Part shown: positions 52,509 to 60,770 of the stretch, one piece after another | How positions within the stretch are numbered: position 1 is the stretch's first letter | Layout: every line of letters starts with the position of its first letter | Source of the DNA: Leuconostoc mesenteroides subsp. mesenteroides ATCC 8293 | Lineage (GTDB): Bacteria > Bacillota > Bacilli > Lactobacillales > Lactobacillaceae | Direction of reading: 5' to 3' | DNA length: 64,000 nt | NCBI RefSeq assembly: GCF_000014445.1 | Contig: NC_008531.1 | Location: 1,613,501-1,677,500 of the forward strand | The notes under the pieces: model-generated | The model's input: only the letters and a program-made list of their open reading frames with translations | Databases searched by the model: none | Told to the model about the DNA's origin: nothing | Made by a program: the position numbers and the translations under genes

Positions 52509-52548
52509 AGGGTATCTAAAAACCTTATGTACCAGTACCCCTAAATCT

Positions 52549-52610
52549 TATTCAAAGAAACAGCTCGCAAACCAATGATTATGCCAATGCTAATTTTGGT
52601 TTAAATAAAA
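52549..52610. repeat. attR core (62-bp direct repeat)
   Basis: Exact copy of 8270-8331, carrying the last 18 codons and stop of rnjA as a non-functional remnant. Confidence 0.95.
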
Positions 52611-52641
52611 AACATCTAGAAAATAATCTAGGTGTTTTTTT
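52607..52641. terminator. Original rnjA terminator, now behind attR
   Basis: AAAACA-CTAG / CTAG-TGTTTT hairpin with T-run starting 4 bp after the duplicated rnjA stop. Its A and T tracts can also serve the convergent DUF805 gene. Confidence 0.8.
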
Positions 52642-52658
52642 ATTTCACAAAATTATTA

Positions 52659-53048
52659 CTAATTCACATTACTTTGATTCAAAGTCCAACGTGATTCCGG
52701 TGTCGTTGGTAAAATCATTAAAATAAAGAACCAAATATTTCCGATAATCGGAATCAAATCAATAAATATCCAACCAGCACTTCGATTTGTATCGTGCAGA
52801 CGGCGTGCTTTCAAAGTAAAAGTAGCAATCCACACAATTATCATGACGATTCTTGTTGTCAAATTAGTAGACAAGTCACCAACAGTGTAGATATCTTCAA
52901 TTGAATGACCTTGCATATTTTCCAAGATGCTAACTAATATTCCACCCAAAAAATAATTGACAATTAACGGTACCCAGTACTGTGTCCTTGTTGCCGTTGC
53001 ATGCCAAGAAAACATTTTTGTCCAAAATTCACGATAAGCATTAATCAT
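52659..53048 (-). CDS. DUF805 family membrane protein
   Basis: A 129-aa protein (MINAYREFWTKMFSW) with about three to four membrane segments and the DUF805 signature F-KARRLHDTNRSAGW. ATG 53048 follows AAGGGGG. A TTAACT/TATCAT promoter with 18-bp spacing is visible at about 53090-53120. Function of the family is poorly known. Confidence 0.85.
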   Translation of the reverse strand: MINAYREFWTKMFSWHATATRTQYWVPLIVNYFLGGILVSILENMQGHSIEDIYTVGDLSTNLTTRIVMIIVWIATFTLKARRLHDTNRSAGWIFIDLIPIIGNIWFFILMILPTTPESRWTLNQSNVN

Positions 53049-53144
53049 ATGATTTCCCCCTTTTCTCTCATCATCAATCAATGATAACACTCTTTTTGGA
53101 AAAAAGTTAATTTAGAGAATCAAGCTAGAATATGTTGACAATAT

Positions 53145-53409
53145 AAAAAGCAGCTTACTCTCAAACAACAATTTCCAAAGCTTACACTGGGTAAATTATT
53201 ATTTTCTCATCTAAGCATCTGCTGAAATAGAGCTATCAGGCACCATCAACATTTCTAGCCTAAACGCTGAGTAAACTGCTCCTGGATTGAAAGAAACCCA
53301 TTCCCGTTATCGTTAAGGATAACTTCAACAACTCGCATTGTTATTAGGACTTCCTCCTAATCTATATACGTAGTATAGCATATAAACGCTCCGATTGCAA
53401 ACGCTTACA
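53145..53409 (-). ncRNA. Candidate CcpA-controlled RNA with 27-codon ORF
   Basis: Minus strand: TTGCAA (53395-53400), 17 bp, TATACT (53372-53377) with TGC extension. A cre-like site TGTAAGCGTTTGCA (53396-53409, one mismatch to consensus) overlaps the -35. The transcript would run to a U-run at about 53145, closed by AGCAG-CTTA / TAAGCTGCT. It has an AGGAGG-bearing hairpin TTAGGA/TCCTAA and an ORF MRVVEVILNDNGNG... (53338-53255). Could be an sRNA, a small-protein mRNA or a decayed gene. Confidence 0.5.
53255..53338 (-). CDS. Possible 27-aa small protein
   Basis: MRVVEVILNDNGNGFLSIQE and seven more residues, 14 nt after AGGAGG. A different frame continues REWVSFNPGAVYSAFRLE to 53214 or so without its own good start, so this may also be a frameshifted gene remnant. 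Confidence 0.3.
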   Translation of the reverse strand: MRVVEVILNDNGNGFLSIQEQFTQRLG

Positions 53410-53445
53410 TTTATGATATATAAACCACCTCAAATGACCAGAAAA

Positions 53446-53476
53446 GCCAACTCAACAAATTGTGAGTTGGCTTTTT
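53446..53476. terminator. Terminator of tRNA-Asn
   Basis: GCCAACTCA/TGAGTTGGC stem with A and T runs on both sides. Confidence 0.8.
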
Positions 53477-53481
53477 ACTAA

Positions 53482-53553
53482 CTGCTCCACTTGGATTCGA
53501 ACCAAGGACCTGCGCATTAACAGTGCGTTATTCTACCACTGAACTATGGAGCA
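53482..53553 (-). tRNA. tRNA-Asn (GTT)
   Basis: A 72-nt cloverleaf without CCA: acceptor TGCTCCA/TGGAGCA with G discriminator, anticodon loop CTGTTAA, T-loop GGTTCGAATCC. Host gene, not used as attachment site. Confidence 0.95.
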
Positions 53554-53573
53554 ATGAAATAAACAATGATTAA

Positions 53574-53602
53574 ATTATAATGTATTAATTATTAGTTGTC
53601 AA
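53574..53602 (-). promoter_or_regulatory. Consensus promoter of tRNA-Asn
   Basis: TTGACA (53597-53602), 17-bp spacer, TATAAT (53574-53579): perfect sigma-A consensus, 20 bp upstream of the tRNA. Confidence 0.85.
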
Positions 53603-53644
53603 CATATTTTTCAGAAAAAAATATGTACTTTCATAATACAATTT

Positions 53645-53748
53645 TAATAATAAAAAATCCCCAACAGACAGGACTATATCGAGGAATTTAATTTCAATCG
53701 TCTGTTGGGGGTAGTAATGTTGTGAACAAACATTACTATTTTAGTATA
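53645..53748 (-). ncRNA. Candidate host small RNA
   Basis: Minus strand, after a TATACT box (53743-53748): stem TAGTAATGTT/AACATTACTA, then an 11-bp stem CCCCAACAGAC/GTCTGTTGGGG (53659-53710) with 30-nt loop, then ATTTTTT. No ORF. The second stem resembles that of the phage RNA at 8634-8710. No good -35 is visible. Confidence 0.45.
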
Positions 53749-53965
53749 GCCACTACTTTAACAATTATTCTAAAAAATGTTAGGTTACTTATCAAGATGA
53801 ACGTTTCTCAAAAATACTATGATTAATTTGTATCGGAAATTTATCCCCGCAATTTTCGAACATTAAGGATCATTTAACTTAATTATTCGTAAAAAAGCTG
53901 ACATTATTTCTGCTTGTCGTTTGTCAGTATGTTACAATATCATCAGTACAAATTAAGGAGCTATC

Positions 53966-55480
53966 ATGACATCACGTAAAATCCCTTCAATCATGGGAAC
54001 GCAACATCCAGATAATGCTAATGCGCCATTCTGGGAAAGTTCTCAGCAACCATTTATCAGTGCCTATCGAGAAACCGGTGAAGCATTTGAAAACTTTAAT
54101 GAATTAAATGTCGATGAGTATATGTGGGATTGGGAAGGTAAACATGCTGATGCAGCTGTCATTGATCGCTTGTTTAGCACAGAGTATGATTATTTCAAAG
54201 ATCATCAAATCGGTCGTGACAAGTTTTTAACTTTCCGTTTCCCTAATATTTGGGAAGAAAAAGGCTACAACTTAATGCAAGCGATGACTGCCTTCTTAAG
54301 TTCTGAAGACTTCGCCCATGATCTTGGATTCTCTCGACCATTATTTGAAGCTATTCTGCCAATGGCACAGCGTGCAGACCAAATTTTGAAAATGCAAGTT
54401 TTGTTTGAAAAATTAGCAAACTTCAAATCAGCAGAATTTACTCGCTCTGATAAAAACACACCCTATATTGAAATGATCCCTCTTTTTGAGGATTTTGAAA
54501 CGCAATTACATGCACCTGAAATTTTAAAGGAGTATTTAAACCTCCACGAAGAACATTTTGGCTTCCGACCAAAATATATGCGTGTATTCTTAGCCGGATC
54601 GGATTCTGCTTTAACAGCTGGATTTATGAGTTCAATTACCGGTAACAAACTAGCAATTGCGCGACTTCATGAGTTTGCTGAAGAAGAAAACATTGAAATT
54701 TTCCCAATTTCAGGAACCGGATCAGCAATTTTCCGTGGTGGTTTATCTCCACACCGCATCGATCGCTACGTAACAGAATTTCCAGGAGTACGCACAGCAA
54801 CTGTTCAATCAGCATTCCGTTACGACTTTCCTATTGAAGAAGTGCAAAAAGGCATCGCTGAATTAAAAGAAAAATTGCCTGTTGCAGAACCATTAAAAAT
54901 TTCTCTTGATGATCAAAAGATTTTAACTGAGATAGCTGAAGAGTCCGCTAAGTTTTATTCTAATACGCTAGACAATTTGGTTCCTAGCATGCAAGCGATT
55001 TTCAAGGCGTTCCCAAAGCGTCGTGATCGCCGTCAACACGTTGGTGTTCTTGGATATTCACGTTCAGTTGATGGCATCGAATTACCAAGGGCCATTAACT
55101 TCACTGGCTCATTCTACTCAGTCGGTGTCCCACCAGAATTTATTGGTTTTGGGCGCGCATTGAAGCATTTAGATGCTGATCATTTGAGCGTATTTGTTCG
55201 CTCATATCCTAGCATGAGCAAAGACTTTAATGAATTAGCACGCTTCGTTAATATGGATGCTTTGCAAATTCTAAAAACTCAAAATTCTGCTTGGGCCGAA
55301 GTTGAAGAAGATATTCTCATCATGCAACGTATTTTCAAGTTTGAAATTGGTCCTCAAACGCGCGAAGAACAACAACATGCTGAAATTGCACTTCAAGTAG
55401 TGCAATTTAAAGATGGTGCTCCAGTTGCCATTACAGCCCTTATTAACCGCATGGCACAATTACGACACTTCCTTGGATAA
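53966..55480 (+). CDS. ppcA: Phosphoenolpyruvate carboxylase, archaeal type
   Basis: A 504-aa enzyme of the short archaeal-type PEPC family (the bacterial type is about 900 aa). It converts PEP and bicarbonate to oxaloacetate, feeding aspartate synthesis. N-terminal PSIMGTQHPDNANAPFW and later GSDSALTAGF, RGGLSPHRID and KRRDRRQHVGVLGYSR are typical. Known in Leuconostoc and Oenococcus among lactic acid bacteria. AAGGAG site. Confidence 0.94.
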   Translation: MTSRKIPSIMGTQHPDNANAPFWESSQQPFISAYRETGEAFENFNELNVDEYMWDWEGKHADAAVIDRLFSTEYDYFKDHQIGRDKFLTFRFPNIWEEKGYNLMQAMTAFLSSEDFAHDLGFSRPLFEAILPMAQRADQILKMQVLFEKLANFKSAEFTRSDKNTPYIEMIPLFEDFETQLHAPEILKEYLNLHEEHFGFRPKYMRVFLAGSDSALTAGFMSSITGNKLAIARLHEFAEEENIEIFPISGTGSAIFRGGLSPHRIDRYVTEFPGVRTATVQSAFRYDFPIEEVQKGIAELKEKLPVAEPLKISLDDQKILTEIAEESAKFYSNTLDNLVPSMQAIFKAFPKRRDRRQHVGVLGYSRSVDGIELPRAINFTGSFYSVGVPPEFIGFGRALKHLDADHLSVFVRSYPSMSKDFNELARFVNMDALQILKTQNSAWAEVEEDILIMQRIFKFEIGPQTREEQQHAEIALQVVQFKDGAPVAITALINRMAQLRHFLG

Positions 55481-55502
55481 AAAGCCTAAACAGGCTTTTT
55501 TT
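55479..55502 (+). terminator. Terminator of ppcA
   Basis: AAAAGCCT/AGGCTTTT stem with 4-nt loop directly after the stop, followed by T-run. Confidence 0.8.
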
Positions 55503-55577
55503 ATTTGCTCTCAGTTCGCCTTAACATTGAAATTTTGATACAATGATACTAATTTGTTTGAAAGCAAGAGTCAAAAT

Positions 55578-56489
55578 ATGCCAGATTTCCACATTATTAA
55601 TATAGTACAAGATAAACACCAAGATATACAATCTGCAGATTTTGTCTCTCACGTGAAAAATTCACTGAAGTTTTCTTCGTGGTATGAGGCTACATTTGAC
55701 GCAGAAATAACTTTTATAGCAAAAAAACTGGCCAAAAACCTACCGGATGAATCATCAAATCATGTTATTTTAGTACTTGGCAACGACAACACCTTGAATG
55801 CAGTATTAAATGGACTACTTAGTGTCGAGCGCCAACATCAACTTCCTATTAGTTATATACCTTTGGATCTCCATACTAATTTTACACCCGCGCTCCATCT
55901 CAAAGATAAGACAAACATCTTACCTCAATTGCAGCAAATTCATCATCCTAAATTTTTAAATATTGGCAAAATCTGTGGTGATATACCCAAACAGCAGACC
56001 AAATATTTTATTAGTAGTGTTGGCATTGGTTTTGATACTGCACTAACCGAATACAAGAAAAATAGTATTAAAAATACCAGTCCATTCAAACTTAACGTAT
56101 TAAAGAATCATTTTTTGACCACTAAAGCCTTCTTTAATCAGAAAAGTTTTCCTGTAACGATTAACGCTTGCTCGGAATATTTGCAACTACCAAACTCCTT
56201 CCTACTAACCTTAAAAAACAAAGCAACTGCAACATCTACTACTGGCAACCTGCCAGAAACTTCGATAGAAATTATTGTGCTTAGGAAAATGAAGATGATG
56301 CAATTTGTCACGGGTATTATTTTCAATCATAAATATTTAAGATCAAACATCATACATCACGTTAACCTATCCCCTGGAGATGCTATTCATGTTCACGATA
56401 TTCAACCTGGACATATTGATGGCGGACTACTTGGAAATGGTAGTTTTTCATTTAATGTTGATCAACAGTCTTACCCATTTTGGATTTAA
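55578..56489 (+). CDS. Diacylglycerol/lipid kinase-like protein, degenerate
   Basis: A 303-aa protein with the outline of the DAGK/YegS fold. The nucleotide loop GGDGTLNEVLNGL is changed to GNDNTLNAVLNGL and the next loop GTGNDFAR to DLHTNFTPA, so catalytic residues are lost. The C-terminal part keeps GIGFDTAL and PGHIDGGLL. ATG 55578 is chosen over a TTG at 55554, since an extended -10 TGATACAAT at 55538-55546 would make the TTG almost leaderless. Probably a pseudo-kinase. Confidence 0.7.
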   Translation: MPDFHIINIVQDKHQDIQSADFVSHVKNSLKFSSWYEATFDAEITFIAKKLAKNLPDESSNHVILVLGNDNTLNAVLNGLLSVERQHQLPISYIPLDLHTNFTPALHLKDKTNILPQLQQIHHPKFLNIGKICGDIPKQQTKYFISSVGIGFDTALTEYKKNSIKNTSPFKLNVLKNHFLTTKAFFNQKSFPVTINACSEYLQLPNSFLLTLKNKATATSTTGNLPETSIEIIVLRKMKMMQFVTGIIFNHKYLRSNIIHHVNLSPGDAIHVHDIQPGHIDGGLLGNGSFSFNVDQQSYPFWI

Positions 56490-56497
56490 ATTGCAAA

Positions 56498-56530
56498 ATA
56501 AACCCACTAACCTAAGTTAGTGGGTTTATT
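56498..56530. terminator. Convergent bidirectional terminator
   Basis: ATAAACCCACTAAC/GTTAGTGGGTTTAT stem between the kinase-like and DraG-like genes; covers the stop codon of the latter. Confidence 0.85.
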
Positions 56531-57466
56531 TAATAGATTGAATCTTGATGAACGTTCAGCTTGCCCAATTACCGTCGTAATCACACGTTTTGAAACAAGA
56601 TTTTGTCCAAATTCTAATACTAAATCATCTTTATAATATATTGCAGCAATTGCACTAACTAGGGTGGGTACAATGCTGTTAGAATGACCATGAATCAAAG
56701 ATTTTTCAACTGCTTGCGTGTAACTATCACTATTCAACAAGCTCCAAATAACCGCCTCCAATGTTGGCGAAGCTTTACCATTTAATTCGATTTTATCAGC
56801 TGGTATATTTGAAAAATCAGGTAGATTGAGATCATAAAACGCAGTCAGTTCATTCACAAAAACTTGGTGGCGAGAATAATACTCAAATCCAAATGCTAAT
56901 CCATTTTCTACGGCATCAGATATCAAATGCCCGTCCAATATTTGACTGACAATAAGGCTGAGCATCCCCACACTGACCAGAGCACCTTCGTCATTGTGCG
57001 TTAAACCCGCTATTCTATGTAACATCAGCATGGCTGGTTCATCATTAATAAAAGAAACCCCTACTTGATGATATAAATAGAGAGATACTGGCAGCATACG
57101 TGATAGTATATTTTCACTATCAGCATCATCAGTACCAATTCCTGCTGCCAATATGTCTCTATTTTTAGTATAGTTTTCTAACGCCTGCTTGGTCACAACA
57201 TCCACATCTTGAATTGTTCCCATTGGTGCATATTGGCGCTTTTTGTACCAGTTTTGCAGATGAATCATTACATCTGCTAACTGATAACCTCGTGATAAAC
57301 TAGCGGTTGTTGTCAGTGCCAAGCTTGTCTGGGTACCCCATCTCAGCTCATGATCTGACTCACCTCGTAACAATTTTTCCTGTTCACGAACTGGCAAATA
57401 GGCAATACTTTCGCCTACAGCCATTCCTTTCAACAAAAATTGAATTGTCGATCCTTTTTTAACCAT
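56507..57466 (-). CDS. ADP-ribosylglycohydrolase (DraG)-like protein, degenerate
   Basis: A 319-aa all-helical protein like the DraG/ARH family: GMAVGESIAYLP (for GDALG), ELRWGTQTSLALTTT (for WTDDT) and GHSNSIVPTLVSAIAAIYY (for the late DTD-type metal motif). The usual Asp ligands for the two metals are mostly missing, so hydrolase activity is doubtful. Followed by metK, 18 bp apart on the upstream side. Confidence 0.65.
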   Translation of the reverse strand: MVKKGSTIQFLLKGMAVGESIAYLPVREQEKLLRGESDHELRWGTQTSLALTTTASLSRGYQLADVMIHLQNWYKKRQYAPMGTIQDVDVVTKQALENYTKNRDILAAGIGTDDADSENILSRMLPVSLYLYHQVGVSFINDEPAMLMLHRIAGLTHNDEGALVSVGMLSLIVSQILDGHLISDAVENGLAFGFEYYSRHQVFVNELTAFYDLNLPDFSNIPADKIELNGKASPTLEAVIWSLLNSDSYTQAVEKSLIHGHSNSIVPTLVSAIAAIYYKDDLVLEFGQNLVSKRVITTVIGQAERSSRFNLLNKPTNLG

Positions 57467-57484
57467 ATTTCATTTTATCATGAA

Positions 57485-58642
57485 TTAAAGTAAGTTTTTG
57501 ATTTCTTTCACCTTATCTAATGATTCCCAAGGAAGATCGATATCCGTACGTCCGAAATGTCCGAATGCAGCTGTCTGCTTATAGATTGGACGACGCAAAT
57601 TTAAGTTGTTAATAATAGCTAATGGTCTGAAGTCAAACAATTTAGTTATAATTTCATTGATTTTTTCTTCAGAAACTTTGGCTGTACCAAATGAATCAAC
57701 ATTCAGTGATACAGGGCGTGCAACACCAATTGCATATGATACTTGCAATTCCAACTTATCAGCGACCCCAGCCGCAACCATGTTTTTTGCAACATAACGA
57801 GCATAGTAAGCGGCAGAACGATCCACTTTTGTAGCGTCTTTACCTGAAAAGGCACCGCCACCATGATGGGCAGCACCACCATAAGTGTCCACAATAATTT
57901 TACGTCCTGTTAATCCTGAATCGGCTTGTGGCCCACCTAAAACAAATCTTCCAGATGGATTAATATAATAAATCGTGTCTTCGTCTACCAAATCTTGTGG
58001 TAATACTTCATCAATGACATGTTTACGAATATCAGCTCGCAATTGCTCTAGTGTGACTTCGTCATCATGTTGTGTTGAAAGGACCACAGCAGCGATGCGC
58101 TTAACTTTATCATTATCATCTAATTCAACTGTTACTTCACCTTTAGCATCCGGTCTTAGATATGGTAAAATTTCGTTTTCACGTGCATCACGAATCTTGC
58201 GCATTAAACGATGCGACAAAGCCAACGTCAATGGTAAATAACTGTCTGTTTCGTTAGTAGCATAGCCAAATACCATACCTTGATCACCAGCTCCAAGTTG
58301 GTCTGGATCATCTTCTGCATTATCGACAGCTTGTGCAATATCCCCTGATTGCTCAACAATTTTATTAGAAACGTTAACTGAATCGGCAGTAAATCCTAGT
58401 TCAGCATGATTATATCCAATTTCACGAATTGTATCTGTCGCGATTTTGCGAATATTAACATAAGCATTCGTGGATAATTCACCAAAAATGGATACATCTC
58501 CTGTTGAAGTAGTCACTTCAACCGCTGAACGTGCTTTCGGATCTTGTTCGAGAACTGCATCTAAAATAGCATCAGCTATTTGATCAGCTATCTTATCTGG
58601 ATGCCCAGCAGAAACTGATTCCGATGTGAAATACTTTGCCAT
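57485..58642 (-). CDS. metK: S-adenosylmethionine synthetase
   Basis: A 385-aa enzyme making SAM from ATP and methionine. Key motifs: [26 protein letters not shown], and the P-loop-like [19 protein letters not shown] 58642 with AGGAG is selected; longer frames read into the riboswitch. Controlled by a SAM-responsive leader. Confidence 0.96.
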   Translation of the reverse strand: MAKYFTSESVSAGHPDKIADQIADAILDAVLEQDPKARSAVEVTTSTGDVSIFGELSTNAYVNIRKIATDTIREIGYNHAELGFTADSVNVSNKIVEQSGDIAQAVDNAEDDPDQLGAGDQGMVFGYATNETDSYLPLTLALSHRLMRKIRDARENEILPYLRPDAKGEVTVELDDNDKVKRIAAVVLSTQHDDEVTLEQLRADIRKHVIDEVLPQDLVDEDTIYYINPSGRFVLGGPQADSGLTGRKIIVDTYGGAAHHGGGAFSGKDATKVDRSAAYYARYVAKNMVAAGVADKLELQVSYAIGVARPVSLNVDSFGTAKVSEEKINEIITKLFDFRPLAIINNLNLRRPIYKQTAAFGHFGRTDIDLPWESLDKVKEIKNLL

Positions 58643-58702
58643 GAATACTCTCCTACGTTTGGTCGTCACCTTTGAATCAAAATAAAAAGCTAAGAGTCGC
58701 AT

Positions 58703-58896
58703 AAAAAAGCGCGTTCGACAAGCATAGTCGAACGCGCTAACGTGACGACTATCTGTACAGATGGACCACCATGTCAAAACTGATGAAAATACACTCTCGT
58801 AGCTGCTTTTCGTTATTTTGCCGGTTGGTGCAGGGTCATTGTGCTGTATCACTCGCCTACTCTTGATAGCTGTTTTAAATTGTATAGACAATCATA
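58703..58896 (-). promoter_or_regulatory. metK promoter and SAM (S-box-like) riboswitch with terminator
   Basis: Promoter TTGCTT (58914-58919), 17 bp, TATGAT (58891-58896). The leader opens CTATCAAGAGTAGGCGAG and carries ATGACCCTGCACCAACC, matching S-box conserved blocks (ATCAAGAG, ATGAAACCCGGCAACC) with small insertions; P1 is CTATC/GATAG (58749-58870). It is followed by a terminator, AGCGCGTTCGAC/GTCGAACGCGCT (58708-58738) plus U-run. High SAM should favour termination before metK. Confidence 0.8.
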
Positions 58897-59003
58897 TCAA
58901 ATGGTTCATTAAAAAGCAAATAACGTTTAAAATATTTCATCTGTAACTATGTCGTTATCAAAACGACAACTTTACAATTCAAATTTACGGTACAATATTA
59001 GTC
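58897..59003. other. Divergent metK / membrane protein intergenic region
   Basis: Holds the metK -35 and, toward the plus strand, a TACAAT box at 58991-58996 only 7 bp from the ATG of the next gene. Confidence 0.6.
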
Positions 59004-59831
59004 ATGGAACAAGATTATTTTCAACAATCAAATATGGCCCATCGCCTGCCAGATGGCCGTTCAATGCCCCGACGCTTAAGCAATGATGCTCAAGACAAAC
59101 GAAGTTTTGAAAATTTTTATCCGATACATTTTCGTGACCGCCGTTTTTGGATACCACTGTCTGTAATCGTGATTTCCCTAAATATTATTTGGTGGCGATT
59201 ACCCCTACTCCATACCCAATCTCTTCAAGGTTCCATTACTTGGCAAATTGCACCATTATTTTGCTATACAATAGCAATAGCAGTGGGTATGGCGCTTATG
59301 ATGACTCAGAACTTCCGTAGTCTGATTAGTTATATTTTTTTTGCTGTTGGTAGCTTGTTCACATTTAGTTCATTAATTCAATCAAGACATGAAATATTCG
59401 TCCTATTATTACTCTTATGTGTCTTCTTAGTCATCGTTCAACAACTCTGGCTTGGTTTACAAAATATTCTAGGATTAATTTTACTGGCCGTTCTAGCGAC
59501 GTTCACAGTGCCTATTGCTATTTTTTATGTACAAAATAATTTTGTAACCGAGAAATTTATTTTGCAATTATTACCCATGTTTTTTAGCTTTATTTTCTAT
59601 TTCAATCCCATCTTAATGCCAAATCCCGATGGTAGGAAATTGAGTATTTTAACACTTGGTCTATTCTGGGTTGTATTGTTCAGCCATCATGTTGGTGTCA
59701 GCACTATCTTTGTTGTACTTTTTAGCTTATTGGCTTTTGTACTACAGTTTATGAAGGCTAAGTTGGGTAATTGGCAGAATATGGGCTATATCTTATTACA
59801 AGCTTTCTCAATGTTATTGTTATATCATTAA
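59004..59831 (+). CDS. Multi-TM membrane protein
   Basis: A 275-aa protein with a 45-residue polar N-terminus (RLPDGRSMPRRLSNDAQDKR) and about eight membrane segments. No family recognised. No ribosome site precedes the ATG; a -10 box 7 bp upstream predicts a leaderless mRNA. Confidence 0.75.
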   Translation: MEQDYFQQSNMAHRLPDGRSMPRRLSNDAQDKRSFENFYPIHFRDRRFWIPLSVIVISLNIIWWRLPLLHTQSLQGSITWQIAPLFCYTIAIAVGMALMMTQNFRSLISYIFFAVGSLFTFSSLIQSRHEIFVLLLLLCVFLVIVQQLWLGLQNILGLILLAVLATFTVPIAIFYVQNNFVTEKFILQLLPMFFSFIFYFNPILMPNPDGRKLSILTLGLFWVVLFSHHVGVSTIFVVLFSLLAFVLQFMKAKLGNWQNMGYILLQAFSMLLLYH

Positions 59832-59860
59832 AAAAAGAACACAGACGTGTTCTTTTTTTG
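59832..59860. terminator. Bidirectional terminator
   Basis: AAAAAGAACAC/GTGTTCTTTTT stem, 4-nt loop, between convergent genes. Confidence 0.85.
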
Positions 59861-59876
59861 CTTACAAATACCAATA

Positions 59877-60770
59877 TTACTTCAATGATAACCAGCCTTC
59901 AATCATCTCTGTTAACCTAAGTTCAGCCGTCTGTCCTTTTAGCCAGACTAATCCAGGTATTTGATGACGCAAATAGGTTAATTGTCGCTTTGCGTACCGC
60001 CTAGAATCTTGTTGCAGTTGATTAATAGCTTTATCCAAAGTTACCTGATCGCGTAAGTAAGGGAAAAACTCCTTATAACCGATGGCCTTCCCTGATTGTA
60101 GTTTTTCCCCGCCAGCGTCCAGAATTGTCTGTGCTTCCTTCAACACGCCATCTTGAACCATTTGTGTAACACGGTGATTGATACGTTCATAAAGTAGCTC
60201 ACGGGGCCAATCAAGGCCTATAACCAACGCATCATACTTTGGCCGTTGTGTTAATTTTGCATCTTTTTTCCCATATTTTGCAATTTGAATTGCCCTAATA
60301 ACGCGTTGCTTGTTTTTTAAATCTACTTTTTGAGCACGATTAATATCTAAAGATTTTAATTCTACAACTAATTTGTCTAGTTCATAAGCATTTAATTTAT
60401 GCACTTCTTCCGTATCGCTTGCGGCGTATTCTAGTTCTTGAAAGCCTAACAAAGCTTTAACGTATAACCCAGTGCCACCCACAATAATTGGTAATTTTCC
60501 TCGTGAAATGATATCAGCGATCACTTTATCTGCAGCAATAATAAAATCGCCCACAGAGTAATTAGCTGTTAAATCTACAATGTCAATTAAATGATGCGGA
60601 ACAATGTTTTGTTCCTCTTTAGTCACTTTGGCAGTTCCGACGTCCAAGTTGCGATAAATTTGCATCGAATCAGCTGATACAATTTCACCGTTGAGACGTT
60701 GTGCCATCTGAATAGATAAGCTGCTTTTCCCAGAGGCTGTTGGCCCAGTCAACACTACTATTTTATTCAT
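59877..60770 (-). CDS. miaA: tRNA dimethylallyltransferase
   Basis: A 297-aa MiaA that isopentenylates A37 of tRNAs reading U-initial codons. P-loop GPTASGKSSL, then SADSMQIYRNLDVGTAKV, HHLIDIVD, GGTGLYVKALL, and GKAIGYKEF. Overlaps gdpD by 8 bp. Confidence 0.95.
   Translation of the reverse strand: MNKIVVLTGPTASGKSSLSIQMAQRLNGEIVSADSMQIYRNLDVGTAKVTKEEQNIVPHHLIDIVDLTANYSVGDFIIAADKVIADIISRGKLPIIVGGTGLYVKALLGFQELEYAASDTEEVHKLNAYELDKLVVELKSLDINRAQKVDLKNKQRVIRAIQIAKYGKKDAKLTQRPKYDALVIGLDWPRELLYERINHRVTQMVQDGVLKEAQTILDAGGEKLQSGKAIGYKEFFPYLRDQVTLDKAINQLQQDSRRYAKRQLTYLRHQIPGLVWLKGQTAELRLTEMIEGWLSLK

Larger units (their letters stand above)
8270..52610. mobile_element. Temperate siphophage prophage, about 44.3 kb, integrated in rnjA 3' end
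   Basis: Bounded by perfect 62-bp repeats, with a tyrosine integrase next to attR and arm-type repeats at both ends. Gene order is canonical: integrase-immunity, early regulation, recombination/replication, late regulator, HNH-terS-terL-portal-protease-capsid, tail, lysis, cargo. All morphogenetic modules look present; the only clear damage is a frameshift in the holin. The capsid, portal and ClpP-type protease point to an HK97-type head; the long tape measure and Dit point to a long non-contractile tail. Confidence 0.96.
53554..53965. other. Intergenic region between tRNA-Asn and ppc
   Basis: Holds the tRNA promoter and the candidate small RNA. The last 200 bp before ppc have no gene; AAGGAG precedes the ppc start. 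No clear ppc promoter with good spacing was found. Confidence 0.6.

Noticed and set aside
53145-53409. Possible 6S RNA or RNase P RNA
   Set aside because: The two ends do not pair into a long rod as in 6S, and RNase P core motifs are absent.
53482-53553. tRNA-Asn as phage attachment site
   Set aside because: The direct repeats lie at rnjA; the tRNA is 870 bp outside the prophage and not duplicated.
58643-58891. N-terminal extension of metK by about 83 codons
   Set aside because: The extension reads through the riboswitch and its terminator; the internal ATG has AGGAG and matches the family N-terminus.
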